Source: Arthrobacter sp. StoSoilB20
GTDB lineage: Bacteria > Actinomycetota > Actinomycetes > Actinomycetales > Micrococcaceae
Assembly (NCBI RefSeq): GCF_019977295.1
Contig: NZ_AP024651.1
Span: 2,046,001 to 2,110,000, forward strand
DNA length: 64,000 bases
Direction of reading: 5' to 3'
A model generated the notes under the pieces. The model was not told the origin of the DNA. It saw only the letters and a list, made by a program, of their open reading frames with translations, and searched no databases. The position numbers were made by a program, and so were the translations under genes. Shown here piece after piece: positions 46,618 to 56,129 of this stretch. Numbering within the stretch: the stretch's first letter is position 1; every line of letters begins with the position of its first letter.

Positions 46618-49272
46618 TTGACATTGGGTAGTGAAATTGCCGGTAGAATCATGGCTGCCGTCGAGGCGCTGGATTCGCCGGATGACGCAGCGGTTTCGAA
46701 AGTGGTCAAGAGCATTGCTGAACCCCCGGCGTTAATTGCCCAAGAGCCGTTTAACGGCTGGATAGAGAGTTTCGGAGTTCAGGGCGTGCGGGCCTTTGGG
46801 CCGTTGGAAACCATCCAGCTCTCTCGCGGCCTCACCATCATCTACGCCCAGAACGGCTCAGGAAAGACGAGCCTGGTTGATGCGATAGAACTACTATCGG
46901 ACGGACGTACAACTAGAGCAGCCCAGTACCCTCAGCTTGAGGGCGAAATGAAGGATGAACACCACGTCCAGCATGCCACTCTAAACGGTTCGCCGTGTTC
47001 GCCAATCGCAAAGGTCAATGCCGTGTGGCGGCCTGCTAAAGGTATGGAAGCGGTCGACTCGGTATGGGCCGCGACATGGGGTCAGGCTGCGGAAATGGCG
47101 CCCCCGGTTCATTTGCTGGCGCGCAGGAGGCTTCGCGAAGTCATCGCTCTAAAGGGACCGGATCGGGCATCTCGCTTGGGCGATGCGCTAGGTCTGAGCG
47201 CACTGACTGCAGAATGGAGTGGCGCCCAAAACCTATTGGCAGAGCAAGCGAAGCGTCTTGAAGTAGCCCCTATTGTTCCGCAGGAGTTCGTGGAGGAAGT
47301 GGCACGACTAGTTGCAAGCACTGCCAGCGACGCCGACGAATCATTCATCAGAGATCAGATCACGCAGGAGGCGCTGCTTGTCCTAAGCGCTGAGCCAGTG
47401 GACGAGCTTCTTCCAGCGAGTCCTTGGGACGCCACGTTGGCGCAACCGATCTCGATTCCCCCCACTCTTCCTCAGATCGCTAGCTTGGTGGAGTCAATCC
47501 AGGGAATAGAGGATCTGGCCGCCCAGCCCCAGCCCGTCGCGGGTGGGGGGATCGCCCCGGAGCTTATGGAACTTCTGCGGGCCTTTCTTTCTTCCGCCAA
47601 GCCTCATGAGATTTGTCCGGCCTGCGAAGACGGAACCGTTAGGCCCGAGCGGCTGACCGAAATTGAGCGCATACTTCAAGATCTAGCTGCACTCGAGCAG
47701 CATCTGTCCATGCAGAAGGCCGTTCAGTCGCGTGCGGCAGCATCGATGGATGCACTTTCTCTAGGAGGTCTTGATTGGCAACTTTCTGTTGTACCTGCCG
47801 AAATATCGCAGGCTTTGGGGGCTTCAGAAACAGACTCTAAATTTCGAGCTTCGTATACTGAGCTGCAGAAAAAGTCGGTTGAGTGGAACGCTGAGATTCA
47901 AGCAATAGCCGGTGCCAAAGAAAAAGCCGGCCGCACGATGATCGTGGAAGATCTCCGATCGCTTGCGGTGTCTCTGACGGACCTCGGGGTACGACGCCAA
48001 ACACTTGAGGCCATGAGCATGCAATGCGAGGAATTGCGAACGCAGGCACGACAGGAACGGATAGCCACGGCCAAGCGCCCGGCGGCGTTGGAGGCGGATT
48101 GGCGCATTCTCAATGCGCAACTGATCGCTGGAAAAGTTGTGGAAACCAGACGGGCCAAGAAACGCCAAGCTGTAATGAAGCGAGCAAGTGCGGCACTTAA
48201 GACGCACCTAGACAGCACAGTCGGTGAGAGGTGCGGCCTTCTTGCTGAACCAATTAACGAGTGGATGGCGCGCCTGGCCCCCGACAAGACACCAGGTGTC
48301 CGTGTGGCAACGAGAGGCACTTCAGGGCGGACGTCGCTGGACTTGTTTGTTGCGGGAGGAGGGCAGGTCAAAGCTATCGGACGGCTTTCGGACTCCCAAC
48401 TTGACATGCTTGGACTGGCAGCTCACCTGGCCACCCTAGAGCGGGAAGCCCCTGGTCAGCCGGTGATTATCGACGACCCCACCGATATGCTTGATCATCT
48501 AACGCGCGACAAGTTGGCCGGCGAGGGCATCGCGCGTCTGTTGGAGGGGCACGATGGCGTTCGGCGGCAAGTTGTCGTACTAACACACGACGATCAGTTT
48601 GTCCGCGAATTGTGGCGACACCATGGGCACAGGTGGCCTACAACTTCCCAACTGGTCATCGAAGTCAATAACAGTGTTGTTCCTCCTCAGGCTGTCGTTG
48701 TTCCCAGATCCGCAACGCAGTACCTGGAACGCGTTGAGACTTTGTTGTCCGAGCATCCGGACGACGGAAATCGACTCTGGTTGCGGAGCGCAGCAGGAAA
48801 TCAGCTACGGCAAGCCCTTGAAATGATTGTCAAGGATATCCACGTCGTCGTAGGTCCATTGGGTCTGGGGTATTCGAAATCGGGTGAGGACTCATTGGAC
48901 AAACGCGGAGTAGGTGCGGCCTTCGATGACGTTGCCCGGGTGATTAAGGATATTGAACGAGTCCACAGCGAGTGTGGCTCGGCACGGCATCGCAGCGCCC
49001 GCACACCCATTGCCCGGCTACTGGATTCCATCGACAGACGCAAAGACTATCTTCTTGATGAAGCCAGCCACGCTGACTTCGTCTATCCCAGCGTTGTGCA
49101 GATTAAGCAGTATGCATCCCAGCTCAAGTGGTTGGCTCAGTTCCTTGAGCCAAATGCCTGGGGCCGCACGGACGAGTGGCCAGCCTCATGCCGATGGGCC
49201 AAAGAGCTCCAGACATGTCCTCAGTGCCTGCTGGTGGAAACTGCAGCCAGAGCCGTTAGCGTCTCTGCGTAG
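46618..49272 (+). CDS. Zinc-hook ABC ATPase, possible RloC-like anticodon nuclease
   Basis: The 884-residue protein has an N-terminal ABC/SMC ATPase half with Walker A IIYAQNGSGKTSLVDA (Lys83), a coiled-coil middle interrupted by the cysteine pair CPAC (Cys333, Cys336) as in Rad50 zinc hooks, and a second half with Walker B QPVIIDDPTDMLD (about 615-625) and the H-loop VVVLTHDDQF. After this, a helical domain holds Arg731-x3-Glu735 in LRQALE and His818 in EASHADF. The order ATPase, zinc hook, ATPase, R-x3-E...H is that of RloC, a phage-restricting anticodon nuclease; here it is inference, since the His is farther away than in PrrC. A CPQC pair (867, 870) closes the protein. Starts with TTG; ATG at 46651 is an alternative. 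Confidence 0.7.
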   Translation: MTLGSEIAGRIMAAVEALDSPDDAAVSKVVKSIAEPPALIAQEPFNGWIESFGVQGVRAFGPLETIQLSRGLTIIYAQNGSGKTSLVDAIELLSDGRTTRAAQYPQLEGEMKDEHHVQHATLNGSPCSPIAKVNAVWRPAKGMEAVDSVWAATWGQAAEMAPPVHLLARRRLREVIALKGPDRASRLGDALGLSALTAEWSGAQNLLAEQAKRLEVAPIVPQEFVEEVARLVASTASDADESFIRDQITQEALLVLSAEPVDELLPASPWDATLAQPISIPPTLPQIASLVESIQGIEDLAAQPQPVAGGGIAPELMELLRAFLSSAKPHEICPACEDGTVRPERLTEIERILQDLAALEQHLSMQKAVQSRAAASMDALSLGGLDWQLSVVPAEISQALGASETDSKFRASYTELQKKSVEWNAEIQAIAGAKEKAGRTMIVEDLRSLAVSLTDLGVRRQTLEAMSMQCEELRTQARQERIATAKRPAALEADWRILNAQLIAGKVVETRRAKKRQAVMKRASAALKTHLDSTVGERCGLLAEPINEWMARLAPDKTPGVRVATRGTSGRTSLDLFVAGGGQVKAIGRLSDSQLDMLGLAAHLATLEREAPGQPVIIDDPTDMLDHLTRDKLAGEGIARLLEGHDGVRRQVVVLTHDDQFVRELWRHHGHRWPTTSQLVIEVNNSVVPPQAVVVPRSATQYLERVETLLSEHPDDGNRLWLRSAAGNQLRQALEMIVKDIHVVVGPLGLGYSKSGEDSLDKRGVGAAFDDVARVIKDIERVHSECGSARHRSARTPIARLLDSIDRRKDYLLDEASHADFVYPSVVQIKQYASQLKWLAQFLEPNAWGRTDEWPASCRWAKELQTCPQCLLVETAARAVSVSA

Positions 49273-49662
49273 ACCCGCCACCGGTGGGCGTTCCTTCGGC
49301 TGCTACCGGTTCGAAGTTTCGTTTTGGTGTGTGCGGGCGAGGAGGGGGACGCGATCGTGGCTAGGTCCGTAGGCGAAGGCCGTTTTCATGTATAACTTGG
49401 CGGGCGTTCGCTCCGAGAATTCTAGCTAAATGCTGTGGCGCACTACGCTTTGGCGTACTTGGCTCACGAAAGCGTACTGAACTAGTGAGGACGCTTTGGT
49501 GGGCCACCTTCGCTCCTCCGGCATACGTCTCTCACTTTTCGGCAAAAGAATCTGACCTACTCGAAATTCGTATTGCATCTGAGGCTGCCGTCATGTTGTT
49601 CCATTCCCCGACCGCCATGAAGTCGTGAGCCCAATCAGCTCATTCCATAGGAAGACGACTGG
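49273..49662. promoter_or_regulatory. Gene-free region before the transfer operon, with repeats
   Basis: These 390 bases contain no supported gene. TACGCTTT at 49444-49451 and AAAGCGTA at 49469-49476 form an inverted repeat, and ACGCTTTGG occurs again at 49491-49499 as a direct repeat. It is the likely control region of the transfer operon that starts at 49663. I could not place a promoter with confidence. Confidence 0.45.
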
Positions 49663-49962
49663 ATGGAGCACCAGATGGTACTGGCAGCGGTGGATCCTGG
49701 GATCACCCCAAACGCGAACTTTCCTTTTCTTGAGTCCCTCAAGCAGATAGGCGGCGGCATCCTCGTCGGCGCCTTTATCGTCATTGCGATCGTGGCGATC
49801 ATCGGAGCTGCGATGCTGTTGGCCGGCAAACTGAGCCAATCCTCGAGGCTGGCCTCAGGCGGCGGAGTAATCCTGCTGTGGACCGGCCCCGTCGCAGCAA
49901 TTCTTGGCGGCATCAACGGATACATACTCTGGTCTCAGACGGCCTTTCCGTTGGGCTTCTAG
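49663..49962 (+). CDS. Small two-helix transfer membrane protein (VirB2/DUF6112-like)
   Basis: The 99-residue protein has two membrane helices (about 33-54 and 65-90) joined by a short basic loop GKLSQSSRLASGG, and a short exported N terminus. Its place at the head of a set encoding TrbL-like, SCO6880-like and VirB4 proteins is that of the small pilin-like or channel protein of actinobacterial elements. AGGAAG stands eight bases before the ATG. The exact role is inference from order. Confidence 0.72.
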   Translation: MEHQMVLAAVDPGITPNANFPFLESLKQIGGGILVGAFIVIAIVAIIGAAMLLAGKLSQSSRLASGGGVILLWTGPVAAILGGINGYILWSQTAFPLGF

Positions 49963-49974
49963 CCGCGCGCGATC

Positions 49975-51390
49975 ATGCCTATCGAGTGTGACCTCAACGG
50001 TTGGTGGCCGCCGGGCTGCGGACTGGTTTCTCAAGCCAACGACGGCGTCCAAGGTTCCATCACTTCAATCTTCGCTAACGTCCTTCAGAACATTGCCTCG
50101 TGGATGTGGGGATTCATCACAGGGGCCTTCAGCGTTTCCGAAGTCGACGATTCACAGTGGGCGGCTATCGGCGGATTAACCAACTGGTGGGTCATCGTGA
50201 TGATGACACCGCTGGTGGTTGTGATGATCCTTCAACTACTCTCCGGACTGATCAGCCAGCAACCTCGCCGGCTGGTCAGGGCACTAGTCGGGGGAGCGGC
50301 AGCGGTACCTTTGGTTGCCGCGGCGGTGTACCTTGTCCAGCAGCTCACGCGAGTGACTGACTCCGCTTCGACCGCTCTCTTGGAGTCGATCGGGACAGAT
50401 CCATATGTCGTGTTCATGCGGCTCTTCGGCTTCGAACGAGCTCCCGAAGGTTCAGAGCGCGAATGGAACGTGATCTCTCTGGCGCCGGGCAACCAAGGCG
50501 GAGCTGTCGGTGCCGCGATTGTGACCGTAATGGCAGTCATCGTCGTGTGGATTCTGGCGTTCATCCTCATGTGCTCCATGATCTTCAGGACGTTCGCCCT
50601 CGCAGTCTTGGCGGCCGTCGCACCGGTCGCGCTCATGATGATGCCCTGGGAGAAGTCAAAGGCCTGGGCCGGGCGGTGGTGCGAAGTCGTCGTCGCGCTC
50701 TTGCTCGCGAAACCGCTGGCGGCGACAGTTCTAGCTGCGGCGATCAAGCTGTTTGCGGATTCGACGTCCTTTGCCGGGTTGGCGGCCGGCACCGTCGGCA
50801 TGGTTCTTGCCTGCGGAGCACCATTGATGGCGCTGAGGCTGGTGAGCTTTGCGGGCGGGGAACTCGCAGCCGCGGCTCAAACGGCTGGCGGCGGCCACGT
50901 TCTTGCTCGCAGCAGCAGCGCTGTCTCCAGACAGTTCAGTCGACAACTCGGTGGCATGACGATTGCCTCAATGTTGGGCCGATCGTCACTAGCGCGGCCA
51001 ATTCCCTCAAGTCGCAAGGACTTCCCCACGCGCGTGCTCGCACATTCACTGCCCCTGCCGCGAAGCCTGACGAGCGCGACGCCGATACTCACCTCAAGTG
51101 AAAACGCTTCGGCATCGTACGGAGCAAACTCTGCCCGCGGAGGTGCCGCAAGGCGGGACGACGTGGTGAGTGGAGAGGTCGTATCCGACCAGAGCAAGCA
51201 AGCGTCGTCTGCGACACCTTTGCGGTTAGGCCGGAACCTGGCCGCCGGTCCGCCAAAGTCAAACCGCCCCAGGACTCCTCGGCAGCCCGAGGTGCGAAGT
51301 CCCGGCAGTGCGCTGCCCACATCCCAATTGCCGCCCATCAGGCCCAAGGCTTCTGAGGGGCACTTCCCTCCGGAGAAACCCCATGACTGA
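49975..51390 (+). CDS. TrbL/VirB6-like channel protein (SCO6881-like)
   Basis: The 471-residue polytopic membrane protein has about six helices between residues 60 and 300, a MMMPWEKSKAWAGRW loop and an SFAGGELAAAAQTAGGGH segment typical of TrbL-family transfer proteins. A hydrophilic, Pro/Ser/Arg-rich cytoplasmic tail of about 150 residues follows. The protein should form part of the inner-membrane channel for DNA. The gene starts 12 bases after the preceding stop and overlaps the next gene by eight bases. Confidence 0.82.
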   Translation: MPIECDLNGWWPPGCGLVSQANDGVQGSITSIFANVLQNIASWMWGFITGAFSVSEVDDSQWAAIGGLTNWWVIVMMTPLVVVMILQLLSGLISQQPRRLVRALVGGAAAVPLVAAAVYLVQQLTRVTDSASTALLESIGTDPYVVFMRLFGFERAPEGSEREWNVISLAPGNQGGAVGAAIVTVMAVIVVWILAFILMCSMIFRTFALAVLAAVAPVALMMMPWEKSKAWAGRWCEVVVALLLAKPLAATVLAAAIKLFADSTSFAGLAAGTVGMVLACGAPLMALRLVSFAGGELAAAAQTAGGGHVLARSSSAVSRQFSRQLGGMTIASMLGRSSLARPIPSSRKDFPTRVLAHSLPLPRSLTSATPILTSSENASASYGANSARGGAARRDDVVSGEVVSDQSKQASSATPLRLGRNLAAGPPKSNRPRTPRQPEVRSPGSALPTSQLPPIRPKASEGHFPPEKPHD

Positions 51391-52873
51391 CGATTCCCGG
51401 GCCCTCGAGGCCGTCAAATTTCCCCGATACGAGCGCCGCGGCATCTTCATGGGGCTGAAGTGGTACCAGCTCGTGTTCCTAGCCCTCGGCATCCTGACGG
51501 CCATTATTGCCTCTGCGACGGGAGGCCCGGTCGGACTGACGACGATGAGTCCCATTTGGCTGCTGCTCATGCTCATGGGAGTGCTCCAACACGCTCGAAT
51601 CCCTTATCCCATCTGGGTCAGCCTCATCACGCTGTTCTTCGTTCGACTGATCCTGGGACAGACCCGATACCTCGCCCGCCCTGAGAAGGCACTGAAAGCA
51701 GGGAAGCTTGCGCTACCAGGTGGACTCGGCAGCCTGAAGCTCCAGATGACCAAGCGGGGAGAGTGCTTTGTCGTTGACCCTCAGGGCAAAGAAGCAACGG
51801 TCGTCTTGCGGTGTACAACCCGGTCATTCGCTCTCCTCGACGACGATGACAAGGCGTGGGCCGCTCAGGCATGGTCACGGGTGCAAGCGGGACTCGCCCA
51901 ACGCTCGGACATAGCCAGAATCGCCGTTCAGGACTACACGGTTCCCTATCCTTCGTCCGCCCTTCAGGATTTCTACGACCAGACCATCGTGCAGAATGGC
52001 GGCCACCCTGGGGGCAATTCGTGGGGCGAGGTGGCATATCAGGACTTGATAGCCGCTGCCGGATCCGCCATGAGTCACGACGTGTTGTTGTCCGTTGTTG
52101 TGGATACCGCCAAGTCGAGGAGGCGCATCAGAGAGTCCGGCGGCGGCGTAGGCGGACTCGAGCGTGTTCTGCGCTTGGAGGTACAGGCAATCACGACATC
52201 CTTGGCGTCTCATGGAGTGCGGGTGGACGAGTGGCTTTCGGAATCGCGGCTACTTGAAGTGTTCAGGGGTGCCTTTGATCCTGAAACGGTCTCCCGGGGA
52301 TCAGTGAAGAAAGACAGCGAGTCGCGGGATGACCGGCCGACCGGAAAGCGGCGGGTGAGTTCGAGCCCGATGGCCGTTGAGGAGCACTGGACTCACCTCC
52401 GTACGGACTCTGGGTTCCATCAGACCTTCTGGGTCGCGGAGTGGCCGCGGCAAAAGGTGTATCCCGGATTCCTGCACCCGCTGGTTTATGTCGGCGACTT
52501 CCGGCACACGGTCACGCAGGTCATTCGTGCTGTACCCACCTTGGAGGCGCTGCGGGACATCCGATCTGCACAGGAAGCGCATGAAACCCGTCGCAGGATC
52601 AATGCCCGGTTCGACCGACCTACGACGAGGGAGCAGCGAGCCGAGGAAGAAGAAGTATCGCAACGGGAAGAAGAAATTGTTGCTGGCCATGGCGATGTAC
52701 GTCCGACCGCCTTTGTGACGATCACCGCCGCGTCCTTGGAGGATCTGACCAGACACCGCCACGAACTCGAGTCCGCAGCAGCCGGCGCGTTCGTCGAACT
52801 TCGATTGCTGGCGGGGCAGCAGTGGGCAGCCTTCATTGCGGGCGGACTGCCTCTGGGAAGGGGATTGCGATGA
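51383..52873 (+). CDS. SCO6880-family transfer protein
   Basis: The 496-residue protein has two helices close to the N terminus (KWYQLVFLALGILTAIIAS and PIWVSLITLFFVRLIL) and a large soluble part with VVVDTAKSRRRIRESGGG and HWTHLRTDSGFHQTFWVAEWP. This is the layout of the SCO6880 family, a fixed member of actinobacterial conjugation operons located between the TrbL-like and VirB4 genes; it resembles a PrgI head joined to a VirB4-like N-terminal domain. The chosen ATG (51383) overlaps the stop of the preceding gene. Its own stop overlaps VirB4 (ATGA). Confidence 0.8.
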   Translation: MTDDSRALEAVKFPRYERRGIFMGLKWYQLVFLALGILTAIIASATGGPVGLTTMSPIWLLLMLMGVLQHARIPYPIWVSLITLFFVRLILGQTRYLARPEKALKAGKLALPGGLGSLKLQMTKRGECFVVDPQGKEATVVLRCTTRSFALLDDDDKAWAAQAWSRVQAGLAQRSDIARIAVQDYTVPYPSSALQDFYDQTIVQNGGHPGGNSWGEVAYQDLIAAAGSAMSHDVLLSVVVDTAKSRRRIRESGGGVGGLERVLRLEVQAITTSLASHGVRVDEWLSESRLLEVFRGAFDPETVSRGSVKKDSESRDDRPTGKRRVSSSPMAVEEHWTHLRTDSGFHQTFWVAEWPRQKVYPGFLHPLVYVGDFRHTVTQVIRAVPTLEALRDIRSAQEAHETRRRINARFDRPTTREQRAEEEEVSQREEEIVAGHGDVRPTAFVTITAASLEDLTRHRHELESAAAGAFVELRLLAGQQWAAFIAGGLPLGRGLR

Positions 52874-54330
52874 GCCTCAAGAACCAAGAGGTGACCTATA
52901 CGCCGTCGGGCACTCGCGCCGAACGCAAGAGTCTCAGAAAGGCGGCCACCGCAGAGTCATTGCCGCAGAAGCGCAAACTCGGCCAGCGAATCGACCAAGC
53001 ATTGGAGCGACGCGGCGACCGCGAGCGCCTTGTCAGTGATTGGGGGAGTAAGGAACCGCAGTCACTATGGGGACCGCATAGGCTGCGGCCGGCACCTCAC
53101 CGCGCCTCGACCATGACCTTCGCGGCGGCCTACCCCTTCATCACGGAGTCAGGTCTTGGCCACGAGGGAACCTACATAGGAACTGATGTGTTCGGTTCGG
53201 GAGCCTTTTCCTATGATCCGTGGATTCTGTACGACAAGGGAATCATCAGCGGTCCTTCGATCGTCGTGATTGGCACTGTTGGCACTGGCAAGTCGATGTG
53301 TGGGAAGTCGCTCGTTGCTCGCTCCATCACGTTGGGGCGGAAAGCGGCTGTTGCGTCGGATCCCAAGGGTGAGTGGGTTGCGGTGGCCAATGCGGTGGGT
53401 GGCAAGGTCATTTCCGTTGGCCCAGGGCGCACGGCCCGTGTCAATCCTCTGGACGCCGGTCCACGGCCCAGCTCACTATCTGACACTCAGTGGAAGGCTG
53501 TCGTCCGGCAGCGGCGCCGGCAACTGATCGTGGCTTTGGTGTCCCTCATGCGTCAGGGAACACCGTTGCATCCCGTCGAGCACACCGCTCTCGACATGGC
53601 TCTGATGGAAACCACCGCGGAAAACTCGACGCCGACCTTACCTATGGTGCTGGATCACCTCTTGAGTCCTTCCGCGGAAACGCTAGCCCTTGTTGGCAAG
53701 GACGGCGGAGCGTCAGTCAGCCACTCCCTGCGGCGCACAGTTTCGGGCGACCTGGAAGGAATGTTCGATGCGCCTTCCACGGTGGCCTTCGATGCCGACG
53801 CGCCGATGATGGTCATGGACACGTCTGCGCTCATCGGGGCCTCCGAGCAGGCACTGTCTCTCGCCGCGGCCTGCAGCGCGACGTGGCTGGAGGCGGCAGT
53901 GACAAACCCCGACGGCGGTAAACGGCTTGTGGTGTACGACGAAGGTTGGCGGATGCTCGCCGATCCCTACATGCTGGCCAAGATGAGCGAGCAATGGCGG
54001 CTTGCTCGCACCTACGGGATCGCAAACCTCCTCATCATGCACAAGGTGGCTGACCTCAATGAGATCGGCGACAGCACAAGCGGCCACCGTCAGAAAGCCC
54101 TGGGGCTGCTGACAGAAGCGGACACGCGCATCATCTATCGCCAGAAGCATGACGCCATGCGCCTGACCAAGGAAGCCCTGGGTCTCACCGAAGCTGAGTG
54201 CGAGCACGTCGAGAACCTTCCGAAGGGCGTTGGGCTTTGGAAGGTTGGGAACCGTTCATTCATCGTTGCCAACAGAGTGACCACGGACGAGCTGGAAGTG
54301 TTTGGCACCGATGGCCGGATGCACCTGTGA
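52870..54330 (+). CDS. VirB4-type conjugation ATPase
   Basis: The 486-residue ATPase has Walker A GTVGTGKSMCGK with Lys141, the DPKGEWVAVAN segment and Walker B LVVYDEGWRML with Asp357 and Glu358, followed by the LLIMHKVADLNEIGD strand. VirB4 proteins energise the transfer channel. The usual N-terminal VirB4 domain is short here, and its equivalent seems to be in the preceding SCO6880-like protein; together they match one full VirB4. The gene is coupled at both ends, ATGA before and GTGA after. Confidence 0.9.
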   Translation: MSLKNQEVTYTPSGTRAERKSLRKAATAESLPQKRKLGQRIDQALERRGDRERLVSDWGSKEPQSLWGPHRLRPAPHRASTMTFAAAYPFITESGLGHEGTYIGTDVFGSGAFSYDPWILYDKGIISGPSIVVIGTVGTGKSMCGKSLVARSITLGRKAAVASDPKGEWVAVANAVGGKVISVGPGRTARVNPLDAGPRPSSLSDTQWKAVVRQRRRQLIVALVSLMRQGTPLHPVEHTALDMALMETTAENSTPTLPMVLDHLLSPSAETLALVGKDGGASVSHSLRRTVSGDLEGMFDAPSTVAFDADAPMMVMDTSALIGASEQALSLAAACSATWLEAAVTNPDGGKRLVVYDEGWRMLADPYMLAKMSEQWRLARTYGIANLLIMHKVADLNEIGDSTSGHRQKALGLLTEADTRIIYRQKHDAMRLTKEALGLTEAECEHVENLPKGVGLWKVGNRSFIVANRVTTDELEVFGTDGRMHL

Positions 54331-56129
54331 GGGCGAGATCGAGTAGCAGCAGTCCCATGGTTTCAGTGGGACTCGGGGCTTTGACCGGTTACATGGCTTT
54401 CTGCCTGTTGGTCCAGGCAGCTGCCCACTTTGCTGGCGCGGGGCACTGTGGCGGCAGGCCGCCGTCGTTCTTCAACCCCGCTGCAGGCGCCGGGCTGTTT
54501 GCGGGCCGCCACGACTGGATTGTTGGTGCTTCCCGCAATTGCACCTTAGACATGGCGGCAGTCTGGTGGATTGTGGGAGTTGTCCTCACATTGCTTGCGG
54601 CGCTCGCAGCCGGGTCGGCGCTGGCGTGGAGAACCTGGAAACAGTCCGGCGCGTGGCTACGGCAGGACATCCTGAGCAGGGATGGCGTGGCTGGCCGGGC
54701 AGAGATACTTCGGGACTTCGGAGCCAGAGCGGTTCGCAAACGTGGGCGATACACTCGCCCGGGCCTCAGCAAGCCGAGCATTCACGACGTGTCGTGGACA
54801 CTTGGGCGATCCCGCGGGGTGACTATCCATGTTTCCACTGAAGAGTCGATGGTCATTCAGGGGGCTCCTCGCTCGGGTAAGGGCCTATACGTGGTCATCA
54901 ATGCGATTCTCGATGCGCCCGGTGCTGTTGTCACCACATCAACGCGAGCTGACAACCTGGTGGTCACGATGCGAGCGCGGATGTCTGATGGGAGGCCGGT
55001 TACAGTCTTTGATCCTCAGGGCATGTCGGGTCTGCCAACGACGCTGCGCTGGTCGCCGGTACGTGGTTGCGGTGACCCGGACATCGCAACCCGGCGGGCC
55101 CTCGTCATCACTGCAGACACAGAGATGAAGGGCGAGAATGCCGCGTGGCAAAAGCGCTCGCTGATCGTTCTCCAGTGCCTGCTCCATGCGGCAGCGCTGT
55201 CGGGGGAGGGAATAGCCGCATTCCGCAGATGGTCGTCCAGTCCGGTGTTGGCCAGAGAGGCGCTGGATATTCTGGGGCGTCCCGGTGCGGCGTTGGGGTG
55301 GCAAGCAGATCTGATGGGGATCTTGGAGGACGACCCAAGGAACACCTCCAACTCCTGGATCGGGGTCTCAGCAGCCGTGGCTCCACTCTCATCTCCAAGG
55401 GTGTTGGCGGCGCTGAACCCACAAGACGAAGCTCAGGAGTTTGATCCCAAGGCCTTCATCAGGCAACGGGGGACGCTCTACCTCATCGGCACCCGCTCTG
55501 GAGCGGCGGCCGCTGGCCCCTACCTGTCCGCTCTGATCGACGACATCGATAACGCCGCGCGAGAGCTGGCCTTCGTCGCACCTGGAGGCCGACTCGATCC
55601 ACCGCTTTCACTTATCCTCGACGAAATAGCGAATCTGTCGCCGTGGCCCGGTCTGCCCGTGGTGCTCTCTGATGGTGGTGGTATCGGCATCTCAACGCTC
55701 GTGGTTCTGCAGTCCCTTTCGCAGGCGCGGAGCGGATGGTCGATCGAGGAGGCGGCCACCATTTGGGATTCTGCGATCATCAAGGTGATCTTCGGCGGAG
55801 GTTCGGATGAGCGTGACCTGCGCTCGCTGGCGGGTCTGCTGGGGGAGCGGAGCCTGATCCTAAACACTCGTTCCTGGTCCTCTCAAGGACGCCAGGACGG
55901 CGAGCAGATTCGAGAGAGTCCGGTGATCCGTCTGGATGAGATCCGGCGCCTTCCTGTTGGCACTGCACTGATGCTCGGACGGCGAACTCGGCCCATCCTT
56001 TTGGACTTACGTGACTGGCATAGGCGCAAGGACGCCGCCGAGCTGGGACGGTCGAAGCTGGAGACCGAGCGGGAATTGGCCGCTGGCCATTTGAATAGGC
56101 AAGAAGCGAACAGCGAGCGTGATTCATGA
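54327..56129 (+). CDS. VirD4/TraD-type coupling protein
   Basis: The 600-residue protein has two N-terminal membrane helices (about 10-30 and 70-95) and a cytoplasmic P-loop domain with Walker A GAPRSGKGLYVV (Lys185) and Walker B LSLILDEIANLSPWP, then LVVLQSLSQARSGW. It should bind the relaxosome DNA and pass it to the channel. The GTG at 54327 overlaps the VirB4 stop and is preferred over the longer frame from 54198. The DUF4913 gene overlaps its end by four bases. Confidence 0.92.
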   Translation: MRARSSSSSPMVSVGLGALTGYMAFCLLVQAAAHFAGAGHCGGRPPSFFNPAAGAGLFAGRHDWIVGASRNCTLDMAAVWWIVGVVLTLLAALAAGSALAWRTWKQSGAWLRQDILSRDGVAGRAEILRDFGARAVRKRGRYTRPGLSKPSIHDVSWTLGRSRGVTIHVSTEESMVIQGAPRSGKGLYVVINAILDAPGAVVTTSTRADNLVVTMRARMSDGRPVTVFDPQGMSGLPTTLRWSPVRGCGDPDIATRRALVITADTEMKGENAAWQKRSLIVLQCLLHAAALSGEGIAAFRRWSSSPVLAREALDILGRPGAALGWQADLMGILEDDPRNTSNSWIGVSAAVAPLSSPRVLAALNPQDEAQEFDPKAFIRQRGTLYLIGTRSGAAAAGPYLSALIDDIDNAARELAFVAPGGRLDPPLSLILDEIANLSPWPGLPVVLSDGGGIGISTLVVLQSLSQARSGWSIEEAATIWDSAIIKVIFGGGSDERDLRSLAGLLGERSLILNTRSWSSQGRQDGEQIRESPVIRLDEIRRLPVGTALMLGRRTRPILLDLRDWHRRKDAAELGRSKLETERELAAGHLNRQEANSERDS

